Position numbers and translations under genes: made by a program
Part shown: piece by piece, positions 1 through 13,096 of the stretch
How positions within the stretch are numbered: position 1 is the first letter of the stretch
Layout of the letters: every line of letters starts with the position of its first letter
Assembly (NCBI GenBank): GCA_965153355.1
Contig: OZ231127.1
Span: 26,350,001-26,414,000 of the forward strand
DNA length: 64,000 nucleotides
Direction of reading: 5' to 3'
Source of the DNA: Flaccisagitta enflata
Taxonomy: Eukaryota; Chaetognatha; Sagittoidea; Aphragmophora
Notes under the pieces: model-generated
What the model saw: the letters and a program-made list of their open reading frames with translations, nothing else
What the model was told of the DNA's origin: nothing
The model's database searches: none

Positions 1-2024
1 GCTGGAGTTTGGTAATGCTGATCCTGATGCTGTTGCTGTTATTGAAGCCGTTGCTGCTGCCACTATTGATATTCAAACTCATGTTGCTGGTCAGGACGCT
101 GTTGCTGTTCATTCTGCTGCCAGTTGATACTGGCCTTCATCGCCTTTGCTGCTGCTGCTCCGCTGTTACTGCTGCTGCATCGGCACTGCTTGGCGGGCGT
201 TTCCACTGACTGCACATGACGTTGCTGTACGTTAATTGGAGCTGTCCGGGTTGAAATTTCTGAAGATAGATCGACGGTCTTGTGGCGGATACTGCAGCTG
301 CTGCTGAACCAGCTCAGACAGTTGCCTACGCTTCACATCCCGCTGCTCTAAATCTCCACCAATGCCACCGTCGTTCAGGCTATTCAGTGCTTTCGTTGCA
401 TTTCTGCCGCATTGTTGAATACTCCTGCTCTTCTATCTTCATCTCGTTGCTGCTGCTGGCGAAAGTTACACATTCTGTCGTATAACTCTTTGTCTTCTTG
501 TGATGAGCTTCGCTGTTGGAATCCCAATGGCATGCGACGGCGCCTTTGGAGCTGTTGCTGCACCACCACCTTCACCTTCAGCCATCATGCGAAGACGTTG
601 ATCTGCAAGGCGTTGCTGTCTCTCTTCTTCTGTTTCCTCACTGACATTCATGCTTTCGACAGGATGGTTATTTGAAGCTGGAGGATCCACTACCACCGCT
701 GGGATCGCGGCGGAAGGTTGCTGTTGCTGCTGCAGTTGCTGTTGCATACGTTCTCCTGCATCGTTTTGCCGCTGTTGTTGTTCATGCGGCTGCATTGCCG
801 TTTGATGTTGTCGCAGCTCTTGTTGTTGTTGCTGTTGCTGCTGTTGCTGCTGTTGATCGTGTTGTTGCTGTTGTTGAGCCACAGGTTGTGGCGCCGGCTG
901 CAGGATCTGATGTTGTTGTTGATCTTGCTGACAAAATTGTTGGAGTTGCTGCAACTGCTGCTGCTGCAACAGTTTGCTGCTGCCGTTGAGCCGTCGTTTG
1001 CTGCTGCTCCTGTAGTCGGTGGAGTTGGCGTTGCTGTTGGAGTTGCTGCTGCTGCATCGTTTGTTGATGCTGCTGCTGTTGCTCCTGTTGCTGTCGCTGC
1101 TCCTCCTCCCGTTATTTGCTGCTGCATGTCGTCCAATCAGTCAGCAACCTTGTCGCATTCCTCCTCCAACTGCCTACCCCATCTGTCTCTCTCAGCACTC
1201 CTGTTGCGGCGTGCCTCGCCCTCTCCTGCGGCGTCAGTCCGTTGATGATCCCGCGACCTCTTGCAAGAGCGTCGGCGTCGTCGAGATCCGCAAGCATGTC
1301 GTCAGCTTGCTCCATCGGAGACGCACGCGCAGGTTCAATTTCCGAGACCAAATCTGATACCCATTGATTGACGGCATCTCCTCTTTGGATCGGCGGCAGA
1401 TTTAAAATTGGCCGCCAGTTGGAGATTGCGCACCATGTCGCTGGACCGGAAGTGGTAGATACTCGGATCCGTCGGGGTTTGGCGAAGACGTTCGCATCCT
1501 TGGAGTCGGAGCGCCGGTAACATTGTCACGGGTGGCGTGAGTGTCAGTTGGGAGACTGTTCCATGAGAATTCATTGACGGGTCTTTTGCGATTCCCGATG
1601 TAGTTGTGCACTGCGTTCACGATGTCGGCGTTGGAAGGAAAACCCTCTGGATAGTTCTCACGATCAAAGAAACGCATGGAGTCCCATTCGCGCCAGATTC
1701 GCCTCCAAAAGTAAGCCTTGTGAATACGAAGGGTGCGGGCATCGTCGAAAGCCATTGCCTTGCATACGATATAAAGTCGTAAACCACTGTCCAGACGTTG
1801 AGCGCCATCTGATTCACAGGCGGCGTCGTCGAGGTCGTGCGTTCGCCGGTGCAAGTAGAAAGCGGCGATAGAAAAGGAAGCCGGCATCCTTCCATTTCCG
1901 CAGTGATGTCGTTCTTCATTGCGCGCAAACGATTCGACCTCGGATGCTGATTCAAACCGAAGTGAGATACGCGAGATGACGTTGAAGCGGTCGAGACGGT
2001 GTCGTCGTTGCGCGCGGCTGCCAT
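1..2024 (-). pseudogene. Frameshifted glutamine-rich protein-coding region
   Basis: Read on the minus strand this 2-kb stretch looks protein-coding but changes frame several times. A start lies at 2022-2024 (MAAARNDDTVSTAS, context CAATGGC). A second frame, about 1402-1950, carries protein-like text such as RLYIVCKAMAFDDARTL and FPSNADIVNAVHNYIGNRK before a stop at 1402. A third frame, about 1112-1420, carries GDAVNQWVSDLVSEIEPAR and GIINGLTPQERARHAATGV. Positions 466-969 encode a Gln-rich segment with runs of up to 12 Gln, then a charged stretch (SEETEEERQQRLADQRLRM). About 210-575 in other frames continues with RSSSQEDKELYDRMCNFRQ and DLEQRDVKRRQLSELVQQQ. Gln-coding triplets run on to position 1, so the region leaves the window. 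I recognise no domain. Either it is a decayed gene or the assembly has indels in CAG/CAA tracts; a spliced gene is less likely because no clear splice sites sit at the frame changes. Confidence 0.55.
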
Positions 2025-3126
2025 TGTCCAATTTCGTTTTCGGAGGTCGAAGATGGAAAGAATTCGAGTCGTTTTTTAAATTGTTGAAATATGATTACGC
2101 CCACTAGTTTCAACTGGCACTGTCTATGAGCGTCTATCTGACTGACGACTTTTGGTGAAAGAAAGTTGGCCGATTGGAAAATAGGAAGGCGATGAGTGTG
2201 CGTTTTATTTACCATAAAAATTTCAACAACTGAAGAGAGGGGAAAAATGAAAGAGAGAGTAAGTGAATTAATGATAGTCAGCAACGCAAAAGATAACATG
2301 AAATCGAGACAGGACACAATAAAAGGGCAGAAACAGCACATGGCAACATGTTCATCTTCTTTAGAGCCCATGCCACCTGATGTGCACCTGCCCTACGGCC
2401 TATCCCATTAGATTCATCCATATCATCCCCATAGTAAGCTGATCGAATAAGCTGATAAAAACCATGCTACAAAAATCCGGCGATAAAAATGCAAAACGCA
2501 AAAAAACAAGAATAACAGACCGGAAGACAAGATAAAACAACGTTAATAAAAGCAAACGCGCGTCTATAAAACTTACTTTTAGGCCCACTGCGTTGGTTTC
2601 AACCACAGTCTGTCGAAGTCAAACTAACGTTAATTGTCCGTTCATAAGTTCATCTGCAATAAAAAGATGAGAGATTATTGAAATTAGTGAATTCCAAGGG
2701 CACATTCAATCAATCACGAAAAATCAATCAATCACTTTGGGAAGCAATGCCGTAAATAAATAAGCAATCAATCCAAAATTGGATGATACGAAAGACTAGT
2801 TACGTACGTTTGCCTACGTAATAAAAACAAATGGCACAAAATACAAGGCGCAACCATATGGTTACCCATCTAGCGTTCATTATGAAAAATGGCGAGAAAC
2901 AAAAGACGCTGGCATTGAATAATAGAGAAAGAAGAAAAACCAAAAGCACGCAAAAGAAACAAAAGCACACATACTTAATAAACGGACGGAGATACATTTC
3001 TAACAGTCAGTCTGTACCGCCGAATGTCCTCCCATCCGTCCCTCCGTCCATGTCTCTCGATAACCAGAACAGAATTTCTTTGAACAAGGGTCGTTTTTCT
3101 TTGTCCGCTAAACAAGTTGCATAAAG
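2025..3126. other. Non-coding stretch, no feature recognised
   Basis: AT-rich sequence upstream of the Gln-rich region. It may include that region's promoter, but I see no defined element, and its open frames are short and low-complexity. Confidence 0.4.
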
Positions 3127-3990
3127 CCATATTGATGTAGGGGAAGACAAGGGAAGAACTGAAAAACATTACCCATATTCATGCAGGGAAAGACGGGGGA
3201 AGAACTGAAAAACATTACCCATATTCATATAGAGAAAAACAAGGGAAGAACAGAGAAACAAAAGCCATATTGATATAGGGAGAGACAAGGGAAAAGCTAA
3301 AAGCATTACCCATATTCTGCATACAAGGAAAGACAAAAGGAAGAACTTAAAAAACATTACCCATATTCATACGTGGAAAGACAAGGGAAGGATACGGAAA
3401 CAAAAGCCACATTGATATAAGGGAAGATAAGGGAAAAATTGAAAAACATTATCCATATTCATATAGAGAAAGACAAGGGAAGTACAGAGAAACGAAAGCC
3501 ATATTGATGTAGGGGAAGACAAGGGAAGAATAGAAAAACATTACCCATATTCACATAGGGAAATACAAGGGAAGAATAGAAAAACATTACCCATATTAAC
3601 ATAGGGAAATACAAGGGAAGAACAGAAAAACATTACCCATATTCACATAGGGAAAGGCAAGGGAAGAATAGAAAAACATTACCCATATTCATATAGGGAA
3701 AGACAAGAGCGGAACAGAGAAACAAAAGCCATTTTCATATGGGGAAAGACAAGGGAAGGACAAAGAAACAGAAAAACATTACCCATATTGACATAGGGAA
3801 AGACAGGGGAAGAATAGAAAAACATTACCCATATTCATATGGGGAAAGACAAGAGGGGAACAGAGAAACAGAAGCCATTTTCATATGGGGAAAGACAAGG
3901 GAAGGACAAAGAAACAGAAGCCGTTTTCATATAAGGTTAGACAAGGGAAGGACAAGGGAAAGACAGTGAAAAACAAAACCCTATTTTCAA
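3127..3990. repeat. Tandem array, unit about 46 bp
   Basis: Degenerate tandem repeat. The unit alternates a purine-rich half (GACAAGGGAAGAA), an A-rich spacer and CATTACCCATATTCATAT. Neighbouring units at 3520-3700 are nearly identical with a period near 46 bp; older units on the left vary in length. The overlapping Lys-rich reading frames are by-products of the repeat. Confidence 0.85.
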
Positions 3991-6129
3991 AGAGATCGGA
4001 AGGAAAAAAAAGAAAAAAGGAAAAAAAAAAAAAAAAAGGAAAAAAAAGGAAAAAGAAGAAAAACATTTTGTGGAGTTATAGTGAATTGCTTAACGCAATT
4101 CACAAAAAGAATGAGAGAAAAGAAATTATCAAGCGAGCAGTAAGTTGGAGGAAGTGGTGAGGTTAATTGTGAGTTTCCCTTGTTCTCGTTCTCCAAAATC
4201 ACTTTCCCCAGAGAGACAATATTGGGCATTGGCAAGAGGAGCCAGGACTGCGAGAGTGTAACTGAATGTGCGGGAAAATGGGTTGGTGGTGGAAAGGGAG
4301 AAGAAAGTGAACGATCTTCAAGCTATCCTCATTACGTCATTCACATTCCTCTGAGAAGTCTGTGAAGAGGGAAAGACTTATGAAGTTTGGAGGAAAGAGC
4401 GATAAATTGGGTAGTTTTGCAAAAGTAGCTGAGAGAGAAAGTGTGAGAATATCAGGTAACGCGGGGTGGAAGGAAGGAAGGAAGGGCAGGGGCGGAAATG
4501 CTCGTATTTACACTCATGGACGGACGATTGGACTGGCGGATGGATGGATGGACTGACCGACAGACGGTCGGTCAAAGCCAATTTTAGAATAAAACCAAGA
4601 GATAAGCCATAAGGGGGAATTTTGCATATCCTCCATTTTGTAATTAGTATCCCTCTTATGATATACAGGGGGGGTACGCAGGGTATCCAAAATGGCGGAA
4701 GAATTGATTTTTTTTTTGATTCCCATAGATTCATGTCCAACTAAGCTGAATCCATTGTCAAATCAATTCTTCCGGCTATGGAAGTTGGAAAAAAGTGAGG
4801 CTGAAAATGTCAACAAGGAACAAAAAAAAATATTTATCAGCAATCATCATAACTTACATCAAGAGAGCATTTTGTTGTTCAACCAAATTAATGCAAAGAA
4901 TGGTTGATCAACACTTATCTACTTTTCCCTTAACACTATGACTCACAACCATGTAGAACCATTTGTAATCAAAGACTAGAAACTGGCCAAAGAATTATCT
5001 GGTAGTTATTTTTCCGATCCATAAAATGAAGGATAATACAACAGAGAATCTCGAATTCGTTCAGTAAAAAATGATGGTACCTTAAAAGAGTCATTTACAC
5101 ATCTAAGGCTACGTTCGTCGTCTGTATGATATAGGCTTATTAGAAATTGAAAAGGAACTTCTACATCAAAATTTGGAAAACGAATTATATGATAGGGAGA
5201 CAAAGTCAAATTCAAATTCATTCAGCTAGTAAAGGAAGGCAACACTGCCTGTTGACCTAGCATCAATAATTAAAACATTCACCTGTTCAAAACACATCCA
5301 CCAAACCACAAAGGTGATATTACCAATAATACCGATGCGTTACCAAAGCGCAAAACCTCTGAGGAGCTCCATCGATGTCCCGTACAGAAGGAAGAATCCC
5401 CAGAATCCAACAGAGTCAAAAGCAAGAGGTACCAGACAGGAATACGAATTTAAACGGCATACTAGATGGTATACTAGTGGCGAACGAAGGTTCGTCTCTT
5501 ACTTTATTTTTCATCTTCACCACATTCACATACCTCATGTTTCTGCATTGGCCCTGACAAATGGAAGTAGAGAGCTCGAAAAGTGCGCCGAAAATGATGA
5601 CCATGTAATGAGGGTGAAAAAGTTAAGTGGGTTTCAAAAGGGTGACCTGTGTTTCTCCCATTATGGCCATTACCCCAATTACGTCACCTTAGGGGATAAG
5701 ATAAGGCATAGAGAAAGAAGCTAGTGAACGTTGGCCGAATACGATGAGGGTGAAAGAGTGGGTCCCAGAAAGGAATTGAATTGCGTTCTTCCCATTCACA
5801 TGTTCTCAAGTGATAGAGTGGGGCCCTCGCTCGGGCAGTTAAGGAGGGGGGGGGATAGCATTTGGGTTGAGTGAAGTGAGCGTTTACTCGCGCGTCTCCG
5901 ATACCAGGAAGTGGGTGGGAGAGGTGGAAGTTATGTCCTTGATTCTCTCATGACGTTACATACTCTTTTGATGATTTCTGAAAGTGTTGACTGAGGAGAT
6001 GGTTGATTTGTACTTTTCTTTCCTTTACCCTCGCCACTCACACGAATTTAAATTTCCGCTCAAGTTATAGGAGTTGAATGAGGAACTTGATCATCCAGAA
6101 ACAATGAGTGTTCTTTTCGAAAGAAGTGC
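3991..6129. other. Non-coding stretch, A/G-rich at the left, otherwise unremarkable
   Basis: 3998-4065 is a poly-purine (A/G) tract. A short run of GGACGGAC-type tetranucleotides at 4520-4570 resembles the core of the small elements found elsewhere in the window. I see no gene or bounded element. Confidence 0.4.
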
Positions 6130-6560
6130 TTGACGAGTATTGACTACGTCAGCTGTACGTTTCCTCCTCGAGTGATACTATTGCGCCTGGTGAAAGTGGT
6201 AAATGAGGATTTTTGGATGGGTAAACTGTATATTTTTTCTTCCCATTACCCCATCTCTTCAAGTGGTAAGATTGGGTCCAGTTAAAGAGGTGAAGGAGGA
6301 TTTTTGAATGGGTAAACTGTATATTTTTTCTTCCCATTACCCCAACTCTTCGAGTGATAAGATTGGGCCTAGCGAAAGAGGTAAATGAAGATTTTTGAGT
6401 GGTTGAACTGTATGTGTCCTCCCATTACCCCAACTCTTCGAGTGATAAGATTGGGCCTAGCGGATGTGGTAAATGAGGACTTTTGAGTGGTTGAACTGTA
6501 TGTTGCCTCCCATTACCCCAACTCTTCGAGTGATAAGATTGGGCCTGGCGAAAGCGAAAG
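6130..6560. repeat. Tandem repeat, unit about 80-91 bp
   Basis: Four to five units share CCCATTACCCCAACTCTTCG, AGTGATAAGATTGGGCCTAG and a GTAAATGAGGATTTTTGA head. The left units carry TATTTTTTCTTCCC, which the right units lack, giving two unit lengths. The array ends in a GAAAG-rich purine tract (6545-6690). Confidence 0.8.
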
Positions 6561-7447
6561 AAGCGAGCGGAAAGCGAGAGCACGTACAAAGCAAAAGGAG
6601 AGGAATGGAGCAAAGCCTCCGTGGAAGTGAATCGAACGAGAAAAAGAGAAGAAAAGAAAGAAAAGAGAAAGAAAAGAAGAGAAAAGAAAGCAATACGGTC
6701 TGAATTCGCCAAACGCATAAATCAAGTCGGCGTGCCCACATTGGGTCATACGCTTGTACGGAGAAACCAAAGAGCCTAGAAGAAAGGCCGCTTCCTTTTC
6801 GGGAGAGGTCCGTTTGATGCAAGGAAAATAGTTTTGTGTATCTCGATGTACAGCAATTGCTGTATTTCGTCAGATTAAGGTATACGCCTATTGAGCTTCA
6901 TGTTGCGGACGGACAAACTGACCAAACTTCGAAAACGTACAACATAGTGATTGAAAACGGACAAGTGATGCCTTTAATTACACAAAAAACATTTGGACAT
7001 CGGTAATCCGAATGACATCATTAGCCACGTGCTCTCGAGTTTGTTGATCTGTCAATCCGTCAGTCCATCTGATATACTTTGACAGGGTCTTTTCGTAGTG
7101 ACTTTTTCAATCTGCTGCTTCTCAAGCGATTTCCACGAGTCATTTGATGATTAGAAGCGTCCATACGTCTATAACTTAGTCTCTGCTGGTCCGTCTGTCT
7201 GTTGGTCAGTCCATCCGTCTGTAACATTTTTTTTTATTTGCGTTTACCTGCGATTTTGGCATCACTGCCTCTGCCCAAATGATTGATTCCTACTTTTTCG
7301 CTACCCCTGCCCGCCCACACGCGACTTGAGTAGCCGTGACCTAGTCCAATTTGAAAAGTAAAACATGTTTAATTACATTGGCCATCCAATTTGTGCTCCC
7401 CCCCCCCCCAGTTGAACCGATTCAGTTCATTACATTTCCAGGAAAAA

Positions 7448-7654
7448 CAAGGCCGGATACACGGCTACCCCAGTCGCGTGCGGGTGGGCAGGGGCCATAA
7501 TTGAGGTTACTTGATTATTTAGGCAGGAGCCTTGAGGCCAAAAACCGCAAAAAAAAAGTAAACTGTAACGGAGGGACGGACCAATGGACAGGTGGACGGA
7601 CGGACGGACGGACGGACCGACTAAGCGGGGTGTAGAGTCGCGTAGCACGCGACT
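7448..7654 (+). mobile_element. Short 'GTCGCGTGC' element, A type
   Basis: Begins CAAGGCCGGATACACGGCTA, then AGTCGCGTGCGGGTGGGC. It has a central (GACG)n tract and ends AGAGTCGCGTAGCACGCGACT. AAAA lies directly on both sides, so either the element targets A-rich sites or it makes a short AAAA duplication. The same structure recurs at 9729, 33490 and 58975. It encodes no protein. Confidence 0.8.
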
Positions 7655-8917
7655 AAAAGTTGGCACAGCATCGTTATCAAGACAATATGTACATCAAATG
7701 TTGAAACGCGAGTAAATATCGCGGAGAGAGATGAGGTGAGTTACCAACTCGTTTTCTTTCTCTCTCTTTAAATTGCTTTGGAAGTCGCGAAGGAGAAATT
7801 GAGGAATCGAAGATGGGAGAAGCCGAAGGCGAAAGCGAAAGGAGGAAAGCAAAAGGAGGGCAGAAAAAAAAATGATGATGATGATGAGAGTGAGAAACGA
7901 AAATGGAGGAAGACTCGAAAAAATATAGGAAAGCTTTGTGTGTGATAGACTGATAGTGGAGGAAAAGGAAACGTCAGAAAAAGGCCAAAATTATGACGTT
8001 GTCTACTTTCCATTAGTAACTCATTTCTTTCGTCGTTTTTATAAAAAAAGAAGAACACATTCAAGAACCTTTTTTCCGTTAATGGACACATTGTGATGAA
8101 ATGTGGTGATAGAATGTAATCATTAATGTTTACATCAGTTTAAACCCCATGCAAAACAACTTACCGACTTACTTTGAGGAGAAACCCATTATTGTCTCAT
8201 AGCTAGAGTTCAACGAAGTGAAAAAGCTTTAATTGAGAATATTGACGTTGAATTAATGTGTTCTTTCTCAAGCAGAACCGGAATTGATACCTCTTCGAAA
8301 TTCAAATAAATAGACATTGCAGAAAACCTCGGATCTCTTAAACAAGGGTTTACAATGTTTAAACTGCATCATCATAATTTCTTAAAGAAATTGAATTTTT
8401 TTATTTGAGAGAAAACAAAAAACGCTAGTTTTCTTTTTGCATTTTGTGCTCTTCAACCTCAAAGTTATCTACCACAAGAAATAAAAGTGATTATCGTAGC
8501 TCTACCAGGTAACTCTGTACACTTTCATACAAGTTTGTTTTGATTGAGAATGTGAGCTTTACTGAAATGATCAATGGTTATTACAGATGTTTAACTCCGA
8601 AGTAGCTGCAGCTGTTTCATGTGAGATTTACAGATTCGGTGCCCTACTTAAGTTTTCTCTACCGAATCAGCTTATTTTAGAAATTCTCACTGTAGGTTGT
8701 CAACATAAAACTGTAGTTTATGGAGAAAAAAGCAGCAAAAATGCATTCATACCTGATTATGTGTTAAGCTAAAAGCCCAGTTATTGTTTGTCAATATTCA
8801 ATACTCAATAGGTCCTCCGTCTGAGTTTTCCTGTCCAAAGGGGCTGCTGTCCTAATGGCTCAAGTAAGAGTTAAGGAAGGAACAAAAAAAAGAAATATGG
8901 AATCTAGCCGTGTTTTA
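7655..8917. other. Non-coding stretch, no feature recognised
   Basis: A purine tract (7790-7920) is followed by AT-rich sequence. No convincing reading frame or bounded repeat is visible. Confidence 0.4.
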
Positions 8918-9208
8918 CAGTCAGCGGACAAAACACAATAGGTATATACAGCCCTGAAAATAGTAATTTTTTTCAGCGGGCCCGTTGCGCCCGCTCCTCC
9001 TAATTTTTGCGGGCCCGAGAGGAAAACAGCGGGCCCGACTGAAATATAGTCATTCCAAGCTTTCTGTTGTCATAAGCCTATATAAACATACTGCTACAAC
9101 ACTACAGTGAATTTCTCTATCTATGCAAACTATTTCCTAGTTAATGAAAAGAATTATGCAAAGAATAATGGTAACTTTTCTCTGAGAGGTTTTACCCATC
9201 CCTCTGTC

Positions 9209-9447
<239 letters not shown>

Positions 9448-9728
9448 AAAATAGAAATAGCTGTAACCATTGGGTTAAGTAAGACATCTTAAATCATCGA
9501 ATCCTGAATGAAACAGTTTTAATACTCGACTCAATAAAAAAGTCGCACTTTTAAAGAGCAAATTTTCATGTTGAATTTCAAAATAATTAATTAAAAATGT
9601 GTAATGTTAGAAAGCTCTTGAAAAAATCTTTTATTAGGCTCCAATCTGGCAATTCTAGCTTTATTCATTTAGAAATGGCATGAGAATAAGTAGAAACATT
9701 GCCTTTTTCAGTTTGCAATCCAATTGAA

Positions 9729-9925
9729 CAAGGCTGGATACACGGCTACCCCAGTCGCGTGCGGGTGGGCAGGGGCCATATTTGAGGTCAGTGAAGCATT
9801 TGGGCAGGAGCGGTATAGCCAAAAACCCCATAAACGCCGGAAAAGTAAAGTGTGACAGACCAACGGACGGACCGACGGACCGACGGACCGACAAAGCGGG
9901 GTGAAGAGTCACGTAGCACGCGACT
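9729..9925 (+). mobile_element. Short 'GTCGCGTGC' element, A type
   Basis: Starts CAAGGCTGGATACACGGCTA, followed by AGTCGCGTGCGGGTGGGCAG. It has a (GACG)n core and ends AGAGTCACGTAGCACGCGACT, then AAAAA. It lies within the hAT-like element, so it is a later insertion or a passenger. Confidence 0.8.
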
Positions 9926-10750
9926 AAAAATGAGCATTTTTACAAATTAGAAGATAACTTTGACAAGCTGTAGCTCTCGAACTGTTTGAGGTACAGATCT
10001 GGGATTGGTCTATAATGAAAGAAAATTTGAAGAACTTTGAAATCACTTCAACAGAAAAATATTCAAGGTTTTTTTTTCTTATTCATTGACTCATAATAGG
10101 GTGCGGGTTTTTTTTTAAGTCGAGTAGTAAACAATCATAATATGTGCATCACGATCACTGAATTTCTTCTGACATAAAGCAGCTGAAAAGTGTCTCTAGC
10201 AGTCTTTTTATGTACATGAGAAAGAAAACTTTAAAATTCCTTTTCTTCTGTTTGATATCAATTTTACCTCAGACCAAAATGACAACTCGCCGTAAGAATA
10301 CAAGAATATAAGATGGATCAAATTACCAGTAATGGCGGCTGTCGCCGTGAGGAAAAAAGTCGTAAGCGTTGTTCACTTTTCACCAAGCTTTTGTTTTCAG
10401 TCATTGCAACTTTTTATTTGTTAGATCAAATTAAGAGCAATTGTACAAAGTGGTTGCACTGAAAATCAGAGAAAAATAGGACTGAGCCAAATGAGCTAGA
10501 TGAGCTAAAATATTCAAAATCACTCGACTACGCAACCAGCTATGCTTACTGAGATGCTTTCTTGCATTTGCATGCTTTAATCAAAACATTTATTTATTTA
10601 TCGGTTTTGAAATCAGAAAAAAAGAGCAAGCTAAATGAGCTAAATGAGCTAGAATATTTAAAAACACCCTCACAGATGAGCAGCTCTGCTCACTGACATG
10701 CTTTCTTGTAATTGCTTGCTTAAACATCTATCAATATATTTGCTTATTTA

Positions 10751-11290
10751 CAGGCCTTTTTTTAGAGCGTGCCCGGGAGCCCGATGCTCTCTATTTTGCT
10801 CCCGGGCACACAAGATTTGCTGGCAGAGAGCCCGGTTTGCTCTCTCAATTTTTGCTGGGTATTTCCTACTCCCGTCCATCTGCTTTAGACGACCTCTTGA
10901 GTCATCATGGTGGGGTAGTGAAATAGCTCAAATTGTTTGTTTGAGTTTAAGTAGTATGTATTTGCCATCCCTGTCTATATTTTCTTTGATTTTTCCATGG
11001 CAAACGGATTTGAAATTTTATACTAGACACTGATAACTTCAATACTATGGTTCTGAAGAATACATTTACCCTTTGCTTGAGTACAACGTTATTGAAACTG
11101 AACGAAACTTTCTTTTATTTTGTTGCCTCATTCTTGCAAATATTTTTTTGCTGCTTAAAGGAATTAAGTATGCAGGCTCATTTTAAAGGAAAAGGATTTT
11201 CAGTTGCAGACACGCAACTTTATAAGAGGCTGTCCTTCCATCGGTCCGTCTGTCCGTATAACGCGCATTTTTTTATGCTGTACTTATGAT

Positions 11291-11370
<80 letters not shown>

Positions 11371-11383
11371 TGTGTGTTTGTGT

Positions 11384-11462
<79 letters not shown>

Positions 11463-11616
11463 AGCATCGGTGGGTGAGGGTGTGTATGGGATGCAACGAA
11501 AATGTGACCCTGTGTAACCTGTTTTACCGGGCTCTCTGTTCTTTTGCCGGGCTCCTTAAGATTATATAGAGAGAGCCCGGAATGCTCTGTCAAAAAAATT
11601 GCTAAAGAAAGGCCTG
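10751..11616. mobile_element. Second, nested hAT-like element
   Basis: Ends are CAGGCCTTTTTTTAG and CTAAAGAAAGGCCTG. The flanking octamers CTTATTTA (10743-10750) and CTTTTTTA (11617-11624) match at 7 of 8 positions. The termini are rich in GCCCGGGAGC-type sequence and GAGAGCCCGG. It carries the (TG)n tract at 11292-11458 and no coding frame. Confidence 0.75.
11292..11458. repeat. (TG)n microsatellite
   Basis: About 165 bp of TG dinucleotides with a few TC/TT/TA interruptions. Confidence 0.97.
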
Positions 11617-11764
11617 CTTTTTTATTGCATTTGAAATCAGAAAAAAAACTGAGCTAAGTGAGCTAAATGAGCTAAAATGCTCAAAATCACCCTCACGTAT
11701 GAGCAGCTATGCTCATGAACATGTTTTTTTGTATTTGCATGCTTAACCAAACTTAGATACACTC

Positions 11765-12037
11765 CTTTATTGATCCTACACAAAATCATAAAAAATCGAA
11801 AAAAATTCAATTTGAATTTTTCGTAAATAAATCTTTAAAAATTCAAAACGCGAAAAATATTTGTCCCAGAGACTTCTGCTTAGCGCCAAATGAAAGAGAA
11901 TTATCAAATTTACTTACCCTATCAATTTCATCCAAGGGACCAATCGCCCTAAGGAGTTCCGAAACTTCCGCATAAGAAAATGAAAACCCTTTTTCTCTCG
12001 AATATGTCAAAAAGTCGAAGACTGACTTCGACTTTTT
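11765..12037 (-). repeat. 300-bp palindrome-headed repeat, copy on minus strand
   Basis: Read on the minus strand it matches the repeats at 17732-18035 and 52569-52860: head hairpin, then a GTTTTCATTTT stretch, TGGCGC...AGAAGTCTCT, then A/T-rich sequence ending near TTTTTCG. Its head (12008-12037) is a hairpin with arms AAAAAGTCGAAG and CTTCGACTTTTT around a 5-bp loop. Confidence 0.6.
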
Positions 12038-12556
12038 TCCCGATGATTCAAGGATACCAAGCAAAATTGCTGCGGGCCTGTTGGGCCCGCAGCTGGATTA
12101 ATTTGCGGGCCCGACTGCCAATTTGCGGGCCTCGGGCCCGCGGGCCCGCTCTATTTTCAGGGCTGGGTATATATATCACTCCATTGGTTTAAATCCAACC
12201 CACTGATATTGAACAGAATGCTGTGAACAACAACTGGTTGATGAAATTACAGCCGGCTGTTAAGTTACAAAGTTGGCAAAAATCCAATTTTTCCAAAATA
12301 GAATGAGACCTGCAGATTCATACTCCTGATAAAATTCTGAGAAGTTTGATATGTCACACTTAACACTTTTTGTAAAAAATATTTTTTTTTAACATTGTGT
12401 TATAATTAAATTAAACAATATTAAAAAAATTTCATTTTCATGTAAAAGTATATGTTGTGACATATCAAACTTCTTAAATTCCATCAGGATTATAGTCTGA
12501 GTCTCATTCATTGTAAAAGTGATTTTGCCAACTGTAATGTGATCTATGAACAAACG

Positions 12557-12972
12557 AGGAGAGTAGATTTTGCTGATCACGTTATCTGTCTTGGGGCTCA
12601 GTTTGTTTTAAAATGTAGGCTTGTTACCTTGTAGAAAATTACTGAGTTGAAAGAGACTAACGCAAGAACGATTACTACAGGGAGGCCACAAAATCATAGA
12701 GAAGTTTCTTAAGATTGCAACAAATATTGCCATCATGTCGCAGGGTCAGCCAGAGGTCAATCTGCCCAGATGGAGGTCCCAAGTACCAGGGAGTGACTGC
12801 ATGCCAACTTTTGCTTTCAATTAAAAATTCTTTTTATGTTTTACATGGCCTCCCTGTAGTAATCGTTCTTCCATTAGTTTTTTTAGTCTCAGTAATTTTC
12901 TACAAGTACAAACACATTTGAAATAAACTACGCATAAACATCATGCGAGAGATCAGCAAAATCTACTCTCCT
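12557..12972. mobile_element. 416-bp inverted-repeat element nested in CAGTCAG copy 1
   Basis: Ends are AGGAGAGTAGATTTTGCTGA and its inverted complement, finishing at CTACTCTCCT. A second, longer inverted pair lies inside it (12607-12911; arms contain GAACGATTACTACAGGGAGG), so most of the element can fold on itself. The other copies of the host element lack it. Confidence 0.7.
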
Positions 12973-13096
12973 GTTTATCAGAATTAACAGCGCGTAATTT
13001 AACAACCAGTTTGTTGCGTCTGTTCAGCATCAGTGGGTTGAATCAAAAAAACAGAGTGATATATATACCTATTGTGTTTTGTCCGCTGACTGTTTA

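Larger units (their letters stand above)
10480..11750. repeat. Tandem repeat of about 120-125 bp, interrupted
   Basis: Three units contain TTGAAATCAGAAAAAA, GAGCTAAATGAGCTA, CACCCTCAC and GAGCAGCT...GCTCA. The second is separated from the third (from 11630) by the nested element at 10751-11616. Confidence 0.75.

Noticed and set aside
5314-5724. 136-codon plus-strand frame
   Set aside because: Non-ATG-supported start, no recognisable domain, and composition like its non-coding surroundings.
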